DNA of 64,000 bases, taken from contig MBPM02000001.1 of the NCBI GenBank assembly GCA_001695595.3, positions 1,426,001-1,490,000 of the forward strand, read 5' to 3'. This DNA comes from Plasmopara viticola (taxonomy: Eukaryota > Oomycota > Peronosporomycetes > Peronosporales > Peronosporaceae). A program made the translations under genes and the position numbers. Shown here piece after piece: positions 20,848 through 32,373 of the stretch; within the stretch, counting starts at the first letter, position 1; each line of letters opens with the position of its first letter. Under the pieces are notes generated by a model. It was not told the DNA's origin, did no database searches, and worked only from the letters and a program-made list of their open reading frames with translations.

Positions 20848-22619
20848 TCAACAGAAAAAACTGCTTATGTTGTCAACGTCATTACCGTCCAATACTTCGC
20901 GGCACTCAAGATCTGCCAGCTTTACTTCCATTCCGTCAAACCGATAATCTTTCGGTTTATCACAAGAATTTATTGAAGCTGTCCCTGTGTATTGCAAGCC
21001 CCACATCTCTTGACAATCTTCGTGCCGCTGTATGTCCGGCATCCAGTCAATTTTATTCTCAGCCGGTAGTTCATCGCACAGTCCTAGGTGCTTCAATGAT
21101 TCTTCATTCCACTTGTTCTTTTCTTTCGGCACCCTCCCAAGAGGTGAATATAACTTATAATCACGACATGATGGTTGTTTTGCTGGTCGAAGTATGACAC
21201 GGAGATCGGATGGCAACAGCGAGTCCGTCACGCTTCGACAGCTGGCTGAGTCGCCTTTCATGGACAGATATGTCATCCTACTAGTGTCAAACGCATGCAC
21301 GGGTATTGGCGAGAACACCGCCGAATTGGCCAAAGCTAAATCATCATGCAGGCTTTGCCAGTAATCCAATGAAGGAGAATTCCAATGATTCACCAAGCCT
21401 TCCGCGTTTGGACTCGTAAGGTCGCTAAAGCATGCAATCATATCTTTTGACACTAAGTCACATTCCATCTCGGCATTCCAGCGCTTCACCGATTCAATAG
21501 TGGCGAACAGAATTCTTGGATTCGTAAAAATATCGTAGTTGAATCTAACATATTTGCGTAGACCTCTGTCCATAGACTCAGAAGAAGGCACAGGCGAAGT
21601 GTCCACCATGTTGCAGCTCACCAGCACAGAAACCACATCATACACGCGGCGATGTACATCGCGGTAAGGCACCTCTGTCGATAAAGTCGGAACCAAACTA
21701 CCGATAAGCGTTTTGGCTTCGACAAGACGAGCACTTATGGCAGGCAACCCCACTCCAGTTTTGTAGTCTTGTTGAAAGAGCAAGCCCAAGAAACAGACTG
21801 TCATTGTCACCAAACACGGCCACTTGTCAGCAGCTGCTTGATTCTCAAAAGCTCTCACTAGAGCGCTGTCTTCTTCCACGATGTTGCCACTGTGCAAACG
21901 ACGAGACTGCCTAAAATCCGCCATCACTTGGGATGATCTGTTCTTCATCTCTGCAAGATGCTGTACCACCGATTCTTTCCCATAGTACAAAAAGTATCCT
22001 CCGTTGGTCTTTCGTCTCTCGTCGTATCGAACCCGCTTGATCACACCAATTCCTGTAGTTGTACAAGTTCTTATATTTGTTCCAATACTAACAACAGCTA
22101 CTCTTTTAAGTACCTTCCAGCACGTGAAGCACGTCGTAGATGCGTCTCTTCCTCGGTACTATGCAGTGAACATGAAAATGAACTCCACTTCAGAATCAGC
22201 AGGACGAAATATGCACATCCTACCCTTCATCCTGTATATTTCGCTGGACGGAACAAAGATAGGAAAAACTGGACCTGAGGAGGAGCCCTGCAAAGTCTCG
22301 TGCTCTGTGAAGAAGTACAGCACGATCCGCGTTCTACCAGGTACCACCTTTCCACGTCACTAGTAATCCTGGTCTGACAATTCTACCAAACGTACATTTC
22401 CCCCAGACTCTTAGCTGCAGCAAACTGTTCTTGAATGCCGCTCCAAGTGGTTGCTGATAGGCTATTTACACGTCGTGTGGATGTCGGACTGACATGACGC
22501 AAGCGTGGCTGGCGCTTGCGTCGCTTCACAGGACGCTCGACCTTGACAGTTATCACTGGAGCGACGTCTTTGGCGGAGGAGAAGTGCAGCTTGCGTCTGC
22601 GAGCGTGTCCGGTCTTCAT
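20848..22619 (-). CDS. E2F-family transcription factor with two DNA-binding domains, multi-exon
   Basis: E2F proteins control S-phase genes. The last exon (22052-20848) joins, through a 61-nt intron (22113-22053; donor GTACTT, acceptor CTACAG), to exon 22158-22114. Together they read KRRIYDVLHVLEGIGVIKR, the E2F recognition helix and wing, in frame. About 130 residues on, a second winged-helix motif appears (VHRRVYDVVSVLVSCNMV), as in atypical E2F7/E2F8 or plant DEL proteins. An N-terminal exon from the ATG at 22619 to 22396 carries a basic nuclear-localisation-like stretch (RPVKRRKRQPRLR) and ends in KSLGE before a GTACGT donor. With the acceptor at 22305 it continues SLGEIARDFAGLL, the E2F first helix. 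The junction from that exon to 22158 is off by one base, so that part of the model is unresolved. The gene is convergent with the LRR gene, 162 bp apart. Confidence 0.8.
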
Positions 22620-23402
22620 CGGTTTGCGTTTTGAGTGGCAAATTCAAAAGTAAGTGGTCTCTTGTCCGCACTTGAAGTGACCATCACTCAAAGTGTCATG
22701 CAGCAGACGACTTGAGGTTTTTAAGCAGTACACCAATTACTTCTATCACCCTTCGTAGTAGGGTCAATTATGCGACAGGTACATGTTCAGGAAATTGGCT
22801 GATGCAAAAGATCGCCATCATGGAACCAAAACCAAAAGTTTGACGTCATGTGTGATGCTTGGAAAAGTGCGAGCCAAGCACTTCTCGTCGTATCCTTGTC
22901 TGAGCTGTCAATGATTACTGAATCTACGGTACGGACTGTTGCCAATCAGAGCTAAATACGCCAAGTGTAGTTATGTCCTTTAAAGGTATTGGATGTACCT
23001 TTTCCGGTGAGGGAATGGACTTTTTTGAAAGGGCAGAAAATTATATATGGTAATGATTAACGAATAAAGCATAAGAGAAAAAGCTGTCCAAACTCACGAG
23101 GCCTATTTTTTTAGCGTTTTTTTACTTTTTTCATCGTCGTTTACTTAAGTCCGTCCAGCGCGTTGTTGTCCCATTGTCTTAAGCTGGTCGGCCCGCTAAA
23201 TTCCCGTCAGGAACTGTGGCACTTTTATAGCGCCGGCATTTTAATGGGAGTGTAAAAAGTGAAAGGTGAGAAGAAGGTAGGAAATTCGTTCAATAATGTG
23301 TACGAGAGTCCTGCAAAGATTTTTGTGATACAGCTTGAAGTTACCTAGACAGAGCAGGATGGCTTCGCCCATCCATTCTTACGATTACTACTTTATTCCC
23401 AA
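22620..23402. other. Upstream region of the E2F gene, no gene seen
   Basis: No open frame shows a recognisable domain. The right end is the LINE insertion target. Confidence 0.45.
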
Positions 23403-23416
23403 ACATACCCAGAACC
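23403..23416. repeat. Target-site duplication, left copy
   Basis: ACATACCCAGAACC is identical to 24563-24576 and borders the LINE, as expected for target-primed reverse transcription. Confidence 0.85.
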
Positions 23417-24562
23417 TTTTCGGAAAAGGTTGGGGTGACGCCCTCCTTCCAAGCGCGGGGGCTTAATGCTCGCGCGCTTCGGGCAGGTGCTCTCGGGCAT
23501 CTGCAGGTCTCTAACGAGTCTCACCCTCGACGCGACGGTCTCCAGCACCAGGCCAAACCCCCTTCCACGCCCTTAACCGCGCCAACCGCATCCGGATTGG
23601 CTCCTTTAATGTGAATTCTCTAGGTTCGAAGCGCAAGAAGCACGTAACACTCCCCGAAGATCTCCGGCGCTACCGCGTCGATATCCTTGGCCTCCGAGAA
23701 ACCAAGATTTACGATAGAGGTGAGCACCGCATTGATGACTTCCTTCTAACCCTAAAAAAAAGCGAAGCCAAGACCGAAGTCACCGAAATCCGCCGCCACT
23801 GCAACCCGTCGGGCGCCACTCGACACGCCCGATCCCGAGAAGAAACCTGGCACCACACTAAGAAGCTCGGAACACTCTTCGGCGATATTAAAGATCTATC
23901 CCGACGCAAGTCCCTGGCCACCCTCGCGCTCCACCGCCTCTGGTCCGTCTGGCTCCGTCCCACGTTCATCTCACCCAAGCCACGCATTCGATTGTACAAC
24001 ACCTACGTTCTACCGATTCTGCTGTACAACTGGGCTCTTACCAAGTCAGAGCTCCACGGCCTCGAGAGTTTCCATCGCCGCCAGCTTCGCTACGCTCTTG
24101 GCTATCGCTACCCCCGACCCATTTCGAATGCAAGACTCTACGACCTCTGTGATGAGCGGCCGCTGAGACTACGACTGACACAAGCTCGCTGGCGCCTGTT
24201 TGGCCATGTACTTCGCCGCAATCCCGACATTCCAGCTAACCTCCAGATGCGTGCCTACTTCTTCTTCACCGCAGCAAAATGGCGCGGACGTCCCCGCACC
24301 ACGCTCCCCTCGACACTCGACCACAATCTTGTTTCCCGTGGCTCCGGCTTTCGACTCCGGACAGCACAAGACCTCGAAGTGGTACGTACCCTTGCACAAG
24401 ACCGAAAGAAATGGAAGACCCATACGACCTCGGTGCTGGATGCACTGCCCGCCGAACGAGACTCGACGTATGCGGACACCACTCTATGCCGTGGACTAGC
24501 CAGACTGAGCCTAGCACGTGCATACCTTGGCAACGCGATAACGTAATACATTACATTACATT
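23417..24562 (+). mobile_element. Internally deleted non-LTR retrotransposon (LINE, APE-type)
   Basis: The element is about 1.15 kb and is flanked by a 14-bp direct repeat. Its 3' end is a short (ATTAC)n-like tail (TACATTACATTACATTACAT). It is richer in G and C than its surroundings. It keeps the start of an apurinic-endonuclease domain (RIGSFNVNSLG, then DILGLRETK) and the C-terminal part of the reverse-transcriptase protein, but lacks the catalytic reverse-transcriptase core. Perfect target-site duplications and an unbroken reading frame suggest recent insertion, moved in trans by a full-length relative. Clade is uncertain (RTE or L1-like). Confidence 0.85.
23611..24546 (+). CDS. LINE ORF: endonuclease start fused to reverse-transcriptase C-terminus
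   Basis: The reading frame has 311 codons from 23611 and is open further upstream to at least 23530, with no obvious ATG. Residues 1-50 are the N-terminal part of the APE endonuclease (LGSKRKK, YRVDILGLRETKIYD). At an A-run near 23752-23760 the sequence jumps to the region after the reverse-transcriptase active site (KTEVTEIRRH, then RLYNTYVLPILLYN and WRLFGHVLRRNPDIPA). The YxDD catalytic box is missing, so no reverse transcriptase can be made. The fused frame has no stop, which is notable among the decayed surroundings. It ends 16 nt before the tail and target duplication. Confidence 0.75.
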   Translation: MNSLGSKRKKHVTLPEDLRRYRVDILGLRETKIYDRGEHRIDDFLLTLKKSEAKTEVTEIRRHCNPSGATRHARSREETWHHTKKLGTLFGDIKDLSRRKSLATLALHRLWSVWLRPTFISPKPRIRLYNTYVLPILLYNWALTKSELHGLESFHRRQLRYALGYRYPRPISNARLYDLCDERPLRLRLTQARWRLFGHVLRRNPDIPANLQMRAYFFFTAAKWRGRPRTTLPSTLDHNLVSRGSGFRLRTAQDLEVVRTLAQDRKKWKTHTTSVLDALPAERDSTYADTTLCRGLARLSLARAYLGNAIT

Positions 24563-24576
24563 ACATACCCAGAACC
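24563..24576. repeat. Target-site duplication, right copy
   Basis: ACATACCCAGAACC directly follows the ATTAC-type tail of the LINE and is identical to 23403-23416. Confidence 0.85.
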
Positions 24577-24817
24577 CAGCACTCAAATAAGTGTGACTGA
24601 CAGTTAAATTTATAAACCAATTGCCACGGCAAACGCTGCGATCCGAATGCAAGAATAGCAGGTCGTGGACGACACGCGCTTTATACTTTGCAGCGCTGTA
24701 AAAGCGTGAATGTCCAGGATGAAAATAACCCAGCGAGATTGGCCACAGGATACGCTTATAAATGACGAGCGAGGTGCTGTTTGTCAGCTGATAGACCACA
24801 GCCTGTTCACTACTACG

Positions 24818-26080
24818 TCACATATGACATGCTGTAGGCGTCCAAGCTGTCAACGATGGATTTGCACAACCTTGTATGCGCGATTCAGTGACAGCGATGC
24901 CGACTGACTGGTACACGTCGAGGTGGCGAACTAAGTTTTGTAGCAGCGTCGGCGACATGTTATTCATTTTGGTCGACAAGTCATTGTTCGACTTAAGCAG
25001 ATCGACGAGCTCGTCGATCATCGCGTAAAAAGCTGCTCAGTCGTACATTGCGTAAAAAGCTGTTCACGCAAAGGAACAGCAAATTACATAGCCTGGATTT
25101 TTTCTGCTTAAGCGTTGTAGTGAGCTCAGACTTTAAGTTGGACCGCTGCAAGAATGTAACGAGCTTTTTGGTTTAATTGATCAATTTATACAGATCGCTC
25201 ATGTCAAAGGGGCCTTTCAATCAGTGGAACGTGATTCTTTGGCAGCTCAGTAATCTTATTAGGAATGGTGGCTACTTCGTGGTCGATGCCGACGAAATCG
25301 GTGAGATCGGCCGGAGTGCTCCTCGATTTGCAGCAATTAGACCGGCTGTCCGAGATCACAGCGACCTGGTCTTGATCAGTCGGCGAGTCGTGAAATTTTT
25401 TGTTGTCGTCGAGCGCTGTCACAATTACTACGGCGTGTGGCTCGCGTCCTAAACCAGTCTGACGTGCACCATGCAAGCGTGCAGCGTAAAGTCATCGTCG
25501 ATGCAGCGCACCATGATGGACATGTAAGACGTCTTTTTGACTACGTACACCCATAGGCCGACAGTGCGCGCCACGCCGAGGCTCGATATCAAAACTTTCT
25601 CCAGCACAATCGACAACGCTCCACCGTGGTAGGGCTTGGGAGTAGATTGCTGACTTCGATACGACTAGCAGTCGCCGCTTTAAAATCGAATAGAGTCTGT
25701 ATCATATCCTTCTTCCCTTGGTGATGACCGCCTCGAGGGCACATATGTCGGTTGCGCAGAAGTCGGCTATGACGAGGCCTTTTCGACCTAAATGACAGTC
25801 TTTCCCTGACAATTTAGACTTGCACTAGTTTACGACGATGGTGCTGATGCCGGTTGTCTCTAAAAGATGAACATTTTAGCTGCACACTTTGCATGCCGCA
25901 AACATCGTCTTGACGTCCGATACGGTGTTGTGAACTATGCCAAACTCACACTTCAAATAGCTGACTTCCCACCATTTTTATCACAAATTTTGAACTCGTT
26001 AACGATCTTGACGACCTAAATTTGCGCGTAATGTCTGCTGCTACGACATGGCTAATGCAGACAATATGGTCGATTTTCTG
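24818..26080 (-). pseudogene. hAT-like transposase remnant
   Basis: Minus-strand reading gives transposase-like pieces in changing frames. A CKVCS run with spaced histidine/cysteine near 25890-25830 is compatible with a BED zinc finger. YMSIMVRCIDDDFTLHACMV at about 25530-25470 fits the hAT 'A-x-I-D-D-x-W-x-L' core strand. PHAVVIVTALDDNKKF followed by VAVISDSRSN (about 25440-25350) fits the hAT 'T-D-N-A-S-N' aspartate region. A final piece, DELVDLLKSNNDLSTKM, lies near 25015-24965. There are many stops and frameshifts, so it is inactive. I saw no terminal inverted repeats. Family assignment is by motif order only. Confidence 0.45.
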
Positions 26081-29000
26081 CTGCCAGGCTTTACTCCGTA
26101 ATCTGCACATTCAGTGCAAGACTATAGAAATATCTGTTGTTATTTAATAATGCACTATCTGCGATATCAGTACCGACGTGAATCCTATCATCACGCGTTA
26201 TCTGTTTTTTATGACTTTAATTAAGTTACATGGCCGTAAGTCCGACAACGTGCTCTCGCAGTGGCGCTAGTATAAGTAGTTCTGTCAAAGATGCACCATG
26301 AAGGGTTAAATGCTCTTTCGCTTCACGGAAATAAAAGCAAGAAATGGTTTATAAAGATGTGGTATGATAAGTAACTTACCCGGTACGCTGATTCACGCGC
26401 AATCGTTCTTCTCCCCACACATCGGCATGGGCTGCAAAAACCAGTATCGCGCATGTTGTATTGACATCAATTATACAAGTAATTTCGTAATTGGAGTTGT
26501 TTCCTTCTACTTTCCAGCTTGTAAGACAGTCGTACTTGTCGTACGCGTTCCTTCTCTGGCGACTGAACATTCGCTCTCGGTGTCAATGAAGTTAGTATTG
26601 ATCTTCCCGCCGATTCTCTAAGTCGCAACATATTTCTTTTATGAGTTTGAGGGAATGCCCCACTTTGATCTAGCTGCAGATGTATCACCGTGGCTGGTAC
26701 AGTGGTGCACATCGTTGACGCTGTGTTTCAATACCAATTTTTCCCACAGTCCATTATTTAAGATCAATGTTCTCGATTCTTATCGGCATTCTGCGCGAAG
26801 TTTTCGTAAATTTGAATACAAAGCTATTAATGTCAGCGGCTGCACACTTGGAGCTACGACATGCCATGCTTTTGGTAAGGCTAGCCCCTAAGAACGGCGA
26901 GCTTGCGTCGACGGGTCGACTCTGATTTGTTTACAACGCCCGATATTTCCGTCCCCAGTTTAGTTATTCGTGAATAGTCTTATCGCTGTAAAATACTCAT
27001 TCTAGATCGTAAAATGCACACCGACCAATTACAGCATCGGTGCCCCCGACATCATGACAATTTTCCATCGATCCTAATCGTCAGCACACTGCTGTGTTTC
27101 CGGCAAAAAAAGCTTCTCAACGCCATGAGTCACGGTGCATCCTATCACGAGCTTCGCACTCAGCTAGGCACTAAAACATTATGTGCTACAATGCATTATT
27201 AAAGCTGTATCGCAATATCTGCTACTTTGTCTTAAGTCTTCCAATTTGTACTCGACGCACTACAACTCGCTGTTAACTAACCCATGATGAGTTCATTTGC
27301 AAAAGCATCGAGGACCTTTCGCTAGGTGGTAACAAATTAATAAATGCAATCATAAATTTGGCAATAAAAATTTAATTGTGAGTAAATCCACGCCGCGGGC
27401 ACTAAAAGCCATAATTATAAGGCTGAACCGTGAAGATTACAATGATCTACACAGACCCTATTTTTGCTGTGAATTTGTATATCATACAGCAGGCGTTTCC
27501 GTTGGTGAGCTACCAAGTACCCTACTTTATGATCAAACGCGCAAACTAGCTTCATCTTTCACGCACCGAGGACGGTTGCTTCAACAGGAAAGACCATTTA
27601 TTCATCTCGCGGGCCGACTGGCAAATCTTCGTCGCCGTTGCATTAGCTCTTGAGTACTTTAGTCAGCACTATAGACGACTTACCGCGCATCAAGCGAGAT
27701 ATCTAGAGCTTTTAAATTATCGTTCTTGTGACCTAGAACACTCGTACCGCCATGTTGCCCCCCATGATTTTCAACTAATCGCTGAGTACATTCTTGATCA
27801 CGATGACTCAATACGGATATTGTTTCACAACAATACCGCGTGAAGTCGGAAAATTAAAAAGGTTAAAATCCAATAGATTGGCTGTCCTTCTCAAAAAACG
27901 TTTTAACGTTGTTAAATCTATGTCTGGAATTGGTTATGATACAAAAAAAACATCTAGTGGAGCACAACTTTACTTGCTACGATACGTGAGCGTAAGCGAC
28001 ATCAAAATATCATAATCGTCATCAATGGAAATTGATGTTTAGCGAAGATGATACGCGCTTCAGTCAGCGGTGATCAACGTGACGATTGACAAAAAATAGC
28101 ATACTACCAAAAGTCGCTCTCATATAGAAAGCAAGTTCTCGATGAGTTATGTATCTCGATTGTTTGCGCTTGGCGTAACAACCCTCTTGTCGTCGACCCA
28201 GCATAATCGGTAAAAAATTGTACAATTTTTTAATTTATTGGTTTAATTGCTGTCGTAGGCTCTCCCGAGAAACTCGCTGCGTGTACGCTTTTCGAACAAC
28301 TTTTAACTATTGGACAGTCACACGATTCAGGTGACCCTAGTTTTGCACAATCGGTTTTCAGCGCGCACCAGGAATACTGGAGCACTTTGTAATTGCAACC
28401 TCATTTGCTTGTCAAAAGCCTAAACTAGACTTACATCGCGATTATAGCATTTGAGGCGATTGCCTATTATAGAATGCAAAATACTCGTGCTTGATGTCGC
28501 AGTCCATCGCAATGCCAATCACATATCTTCTTCCATTCACGGCTCCTTTGAGAGATTATAATAATAAAATCGATGGCGAGTACACATCCAGCAAATTGCT
28601 AAGGCGCCATCGATCGACTTGGATGACAAATAAAAAATTTGGCGATATGTTGACAACAAGCGAGTACTACAGGCAGCAATGGTGACTCCAAGCTCGACAG
28701 CAGAAACGCCGTTCCTGACTAGACGGCTTAAACATCATGTGTCTTATGTCGCGCAATTTGGTAGTTCGGAACACATTTATTTCGTATGTCCTTGTTACAT
28801 CTTCTAGACTTTATACTCCTAGAGCCTAGACAAGTTAAACCATTCCTTCAAAGATCTGTGTTTACCTGATACAACAAATTCGACATGTTTTGCTTTTAGA
28901 AGGACCACCATCAATGCGCTTCACAGCTCGATTCAAGACACAAACATCAGATTTTTCGGCTAGCACCTAGTGCGTTGTACAGTTCTAATTTCGTCGACAT

Positions 29001-32000
29001 ACTTAATACACGAGCAATCTCACAGTGTCTGAACGCACACGGCTTCAAAGGGTAAGTACGGTGTGACGACTTCCACCATAGCCCGCTTTCAAATTGAACA
29101 AGCCATGCATCATGACCGACTTTGACCCGGCAACCTCATCATCAGCAGAATCCGAGCCCAGCTCGTGACGGTGCGGCTCGTTCCATTAAATCGATCTCTT
29201 CAAAGAAGCCCATAGATGGCACTTTGCATATGCCGCGCTCCCTCGAGTAAATGCTTGCAAGAATCTATGGCACAAACCGCGTTCTCCTGAGAACCGATGC
29301 TCTCGCTTTCACTTCGCGAGCTCGGTGCATGCTCTCCCATGTTACGCTTGTGCTTAAAATGCCAGATCTCCGGCCTTTAAATACGGTCAGCGTGAGGCAC
29401 GCGAAAGTCTAACAGGCAAAAGCATCTACAGTATCACGGCAGTTTGAATTAATCGAAGCACAAATAGTCTTTTGATTAAAGAAGTGGTAATATTCTCCCC
29501 AATTCATAAGATACTATCTGACCTTTTGGTTGAAAGTACTCTACAGCGGGGTGGCGTTGGTCAACCTCATAAGAAAGACGGGATCCCAGTATTATGCGAC
29601 ACACTGATTAACAATTGCATTGATGGGGTGGATGTACGCCGCGAGTTGTAACGCCGACGACTTCGACTTTTTACGTTAAGGAATGAACTTAAAGCCTTTG
29701 TATGGAGATCACCAGCTCTTTTATAACCACATCCATCGCGTGGTCGCATCGCTCTGCGAGAAAGTCGCCTGATTTGTGGTTCTCTGTCGCTGTGTTTTTG
29801 CCGGCATTCTGTGGCTGTGCATGCTAAGGCTACATGACAACACTTTCATGTCTACCTAAGTCGGACGATAACACGATGCTAAGGCTTCCACCTCTACTCA
29901 CACTGCGAATTGTGTAAGCGCGCATGGAACACTGGGTGTGTTTGCATTATAAATATTTACCTTATGAGCTTGGTCTCTTTTGGCTTTAATTTGAACGCTT
30001 CTAGAAATCTTCAGTCTCATAGACAGCAATTATCGTCTATATTTGATAACTCATGACTCCAATCTAAAATTCTTTATGTAATTTTCTCCTTTCGCTAAGA
30101 ACATTATGTTTACTTCTGGCTTTCAGCAATTGAGGATAAGACGTGCTTAAAGACTGAAAGCCTCTTTAGCACAATTCTTCGCCTCGCTTACGCGTTTTAA
30201 GGGGGCTATCAGCCCGTCCTCGGATGTTATTCATCAAGCCTGAAGTCGCATTGTGTTTGCGCTTTTAAAACGTAAAAAATATCTAGCCACTTTTCATAGT
30301 ATGTAACAAATTACCAAGCAAAAATCGATTTCCTAAATCCTCGGCGTACACTGCGCGTAATGTTATAGAAGTCGTAATTTACTCGCTAGGAGTAACCATC
30401 GTCTACGGAAATCCGCCGTGCACATGTCCGGTTCGAGTAGAGATCGCCCAAAAAGTGCTTTTTGTTTGAGTCAATGGACTTTGACAGTCCAAATTGTTCA
30501 ATAAAACAGCTTTACTGCTTTCGATACCAACAATCGTGTACGGCATGACAGCTAAGCCATTTTTTTTGATCAGTCAAACAAGATCACAGCACCGGTGTAC
30601 CTTACTAGGTTCTCGTACGACCTAAATACGAAGCACATCCTGATGAAATACCAAGAGTGCAATAGCACAGGCAAGCATGCCAATGATGTGGGCGCACTTT
30701 GTAGCTTTTTGTGTTGGCAAACTTTGCATGTGCGGACATATGTGAGGCCTACTCAAAAGCCTTATGTCCCTAAAACTGGATTTATACAACTTCTCTCGAG
30801 AAATAAAGACTTCCAAGCATTGTGTTGATGGCCTCGAAAAGAGTACAATGTTGAAAATATTTGACCACTACGCGCTTTCGGTCGCAAAAGTCTAGACTGG
30901 AGTACATTAGCTCGACCTACACCGAAAGCTTATAAAGCCTCGAACTTAGCCGCTCCGACATTTCAGTCATTAAAGTCTTGACGCTCGTTGATTCTCAGAG
31001 TCTTCAGCGGTGTTCGAAACAAGTCATCGCACGGGTACGTGCCACAGAGGAACCGATACAGACGAGATTACAGTTATGATTAGAGCCCATGCTTTGGGCG
31101 ACGTAATGATGCCTCAGCCTACCCATTCTCTTTTCCTGTCTTTTAATGCTATTCTTTGTAGAAAGAAGAGCTGCACTGCCACCCATTCGAGAGATAGGTC
31201 GACTGAGTCGTAGTGCGAAGTCACATATGAATTACATATCTCAAATAGCTATGAGCATAGCAAGCGAGCCCAACCTGTATGATATAATTTTTCGCCGCAA
31301 AAAACCTTTGTTATGAACAAATTAGCTCATACATTCAGCCTTGGGCTGCAGAGACTTGAACGCTATCGTTTGATTTCATCTTCGACATTACCTTCTAGCG
31401 ATGCAGTGTCAGTATCAGAACATAACGCACAATGAGTGCTCTTTTTTTGTATCCGGCAAGTACAGGACCGGCAGCTGTTACCGGATTTTCTTGGCTTTGA
31501 GAAACGCCTCTAGGGAATGGGTCCAACAAACTCTTTAGCCTTGTTAATAAGATTATACACTGATCCAGCCACTTTGTAAAGTTTGAAAAATGTAGTTGGT
31601 CAAGCCAAACCACTTTCTGAAGTCTCTCAGTTCAGTATATCCTGTCAGCCCACAATGATCGCTAAAGGTCAGCTACCATCTGATATCAAATTTTCTTTTT
31701 GAAAGCTAAATTCCTTCACGAAAATGGTCATTTAAATCAAGTTTACCCATAAGCCAAGTTTTTAATTGAGCACTTAGCGAAGAAATGTGTGGAAGATGCA
31801 CTTATCTCCATCCGCGTAAGAAATGTGCGCTTAAACTAACCACTATTCTCGAATGAGCGGTGTGATCTATTACGACTGTCTTTTCGTGCTTTGTATGGCT
31901 GCTAAACAATGTCAATATAGACTGTCTTTGCGGCCAAAAAATTGCATTACGCATGTTGCAGGGCCATTTGAGAGTCCTTGGGTTTGATTGATCCATCCCA

Positions 32001-32247
32001 GAGTAGCGGCCACCGCTGTCGATGGTACGTTCCTTACAAGCATGAGGACTATTTTACGTACAATACTAATTTATATATTGCCTTGTTGCAAGACATCTAA
32101 CAAGCTGCAACTCGTACTTGCTTAAAAAGAGGAGATATAAGAGACTAGAACAAACAAGTCATTCTGGCAAACGGATACGGCAGTTTTGCTGCACCTGATG
32201 ACACTTGTAAATGATACACACTTAAAATGTAGAGACTGATATTTTGT

Positions 32248-32373
32248 AAAAATCAATCAGTATGCTCATGTGTCATTGAAATCATGATGGCTGACAGCCC
32301 TTTGTGGTCTAAAAATCAACCAGTATGCTCATGTGTCATTGAATTCATGATGGCTGACAGCCCTTTGTGGTCT
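32248..32373. repeat. 63-bp tandem duplication, two units
   Basis: The unit starts AAAAATCAATCAGTATGCTC at 32248 and again, with one change, at 32311. Each unit ends GACAGCCCTTTGTGGTCT. The copies differ at only two positions, so the duplication is recent relative to the surrounding decay. Confidence 0.9.

Noticed and set aside
22004..22363. Plus-strand frames of 106-119 codons
   Set aside because: They are antisense to the E2F exons and introns.
24200..24590. Several frames of 80-103 codons on both strands
   Set aside because: They are shadows of the GC-rich LINE ORF.
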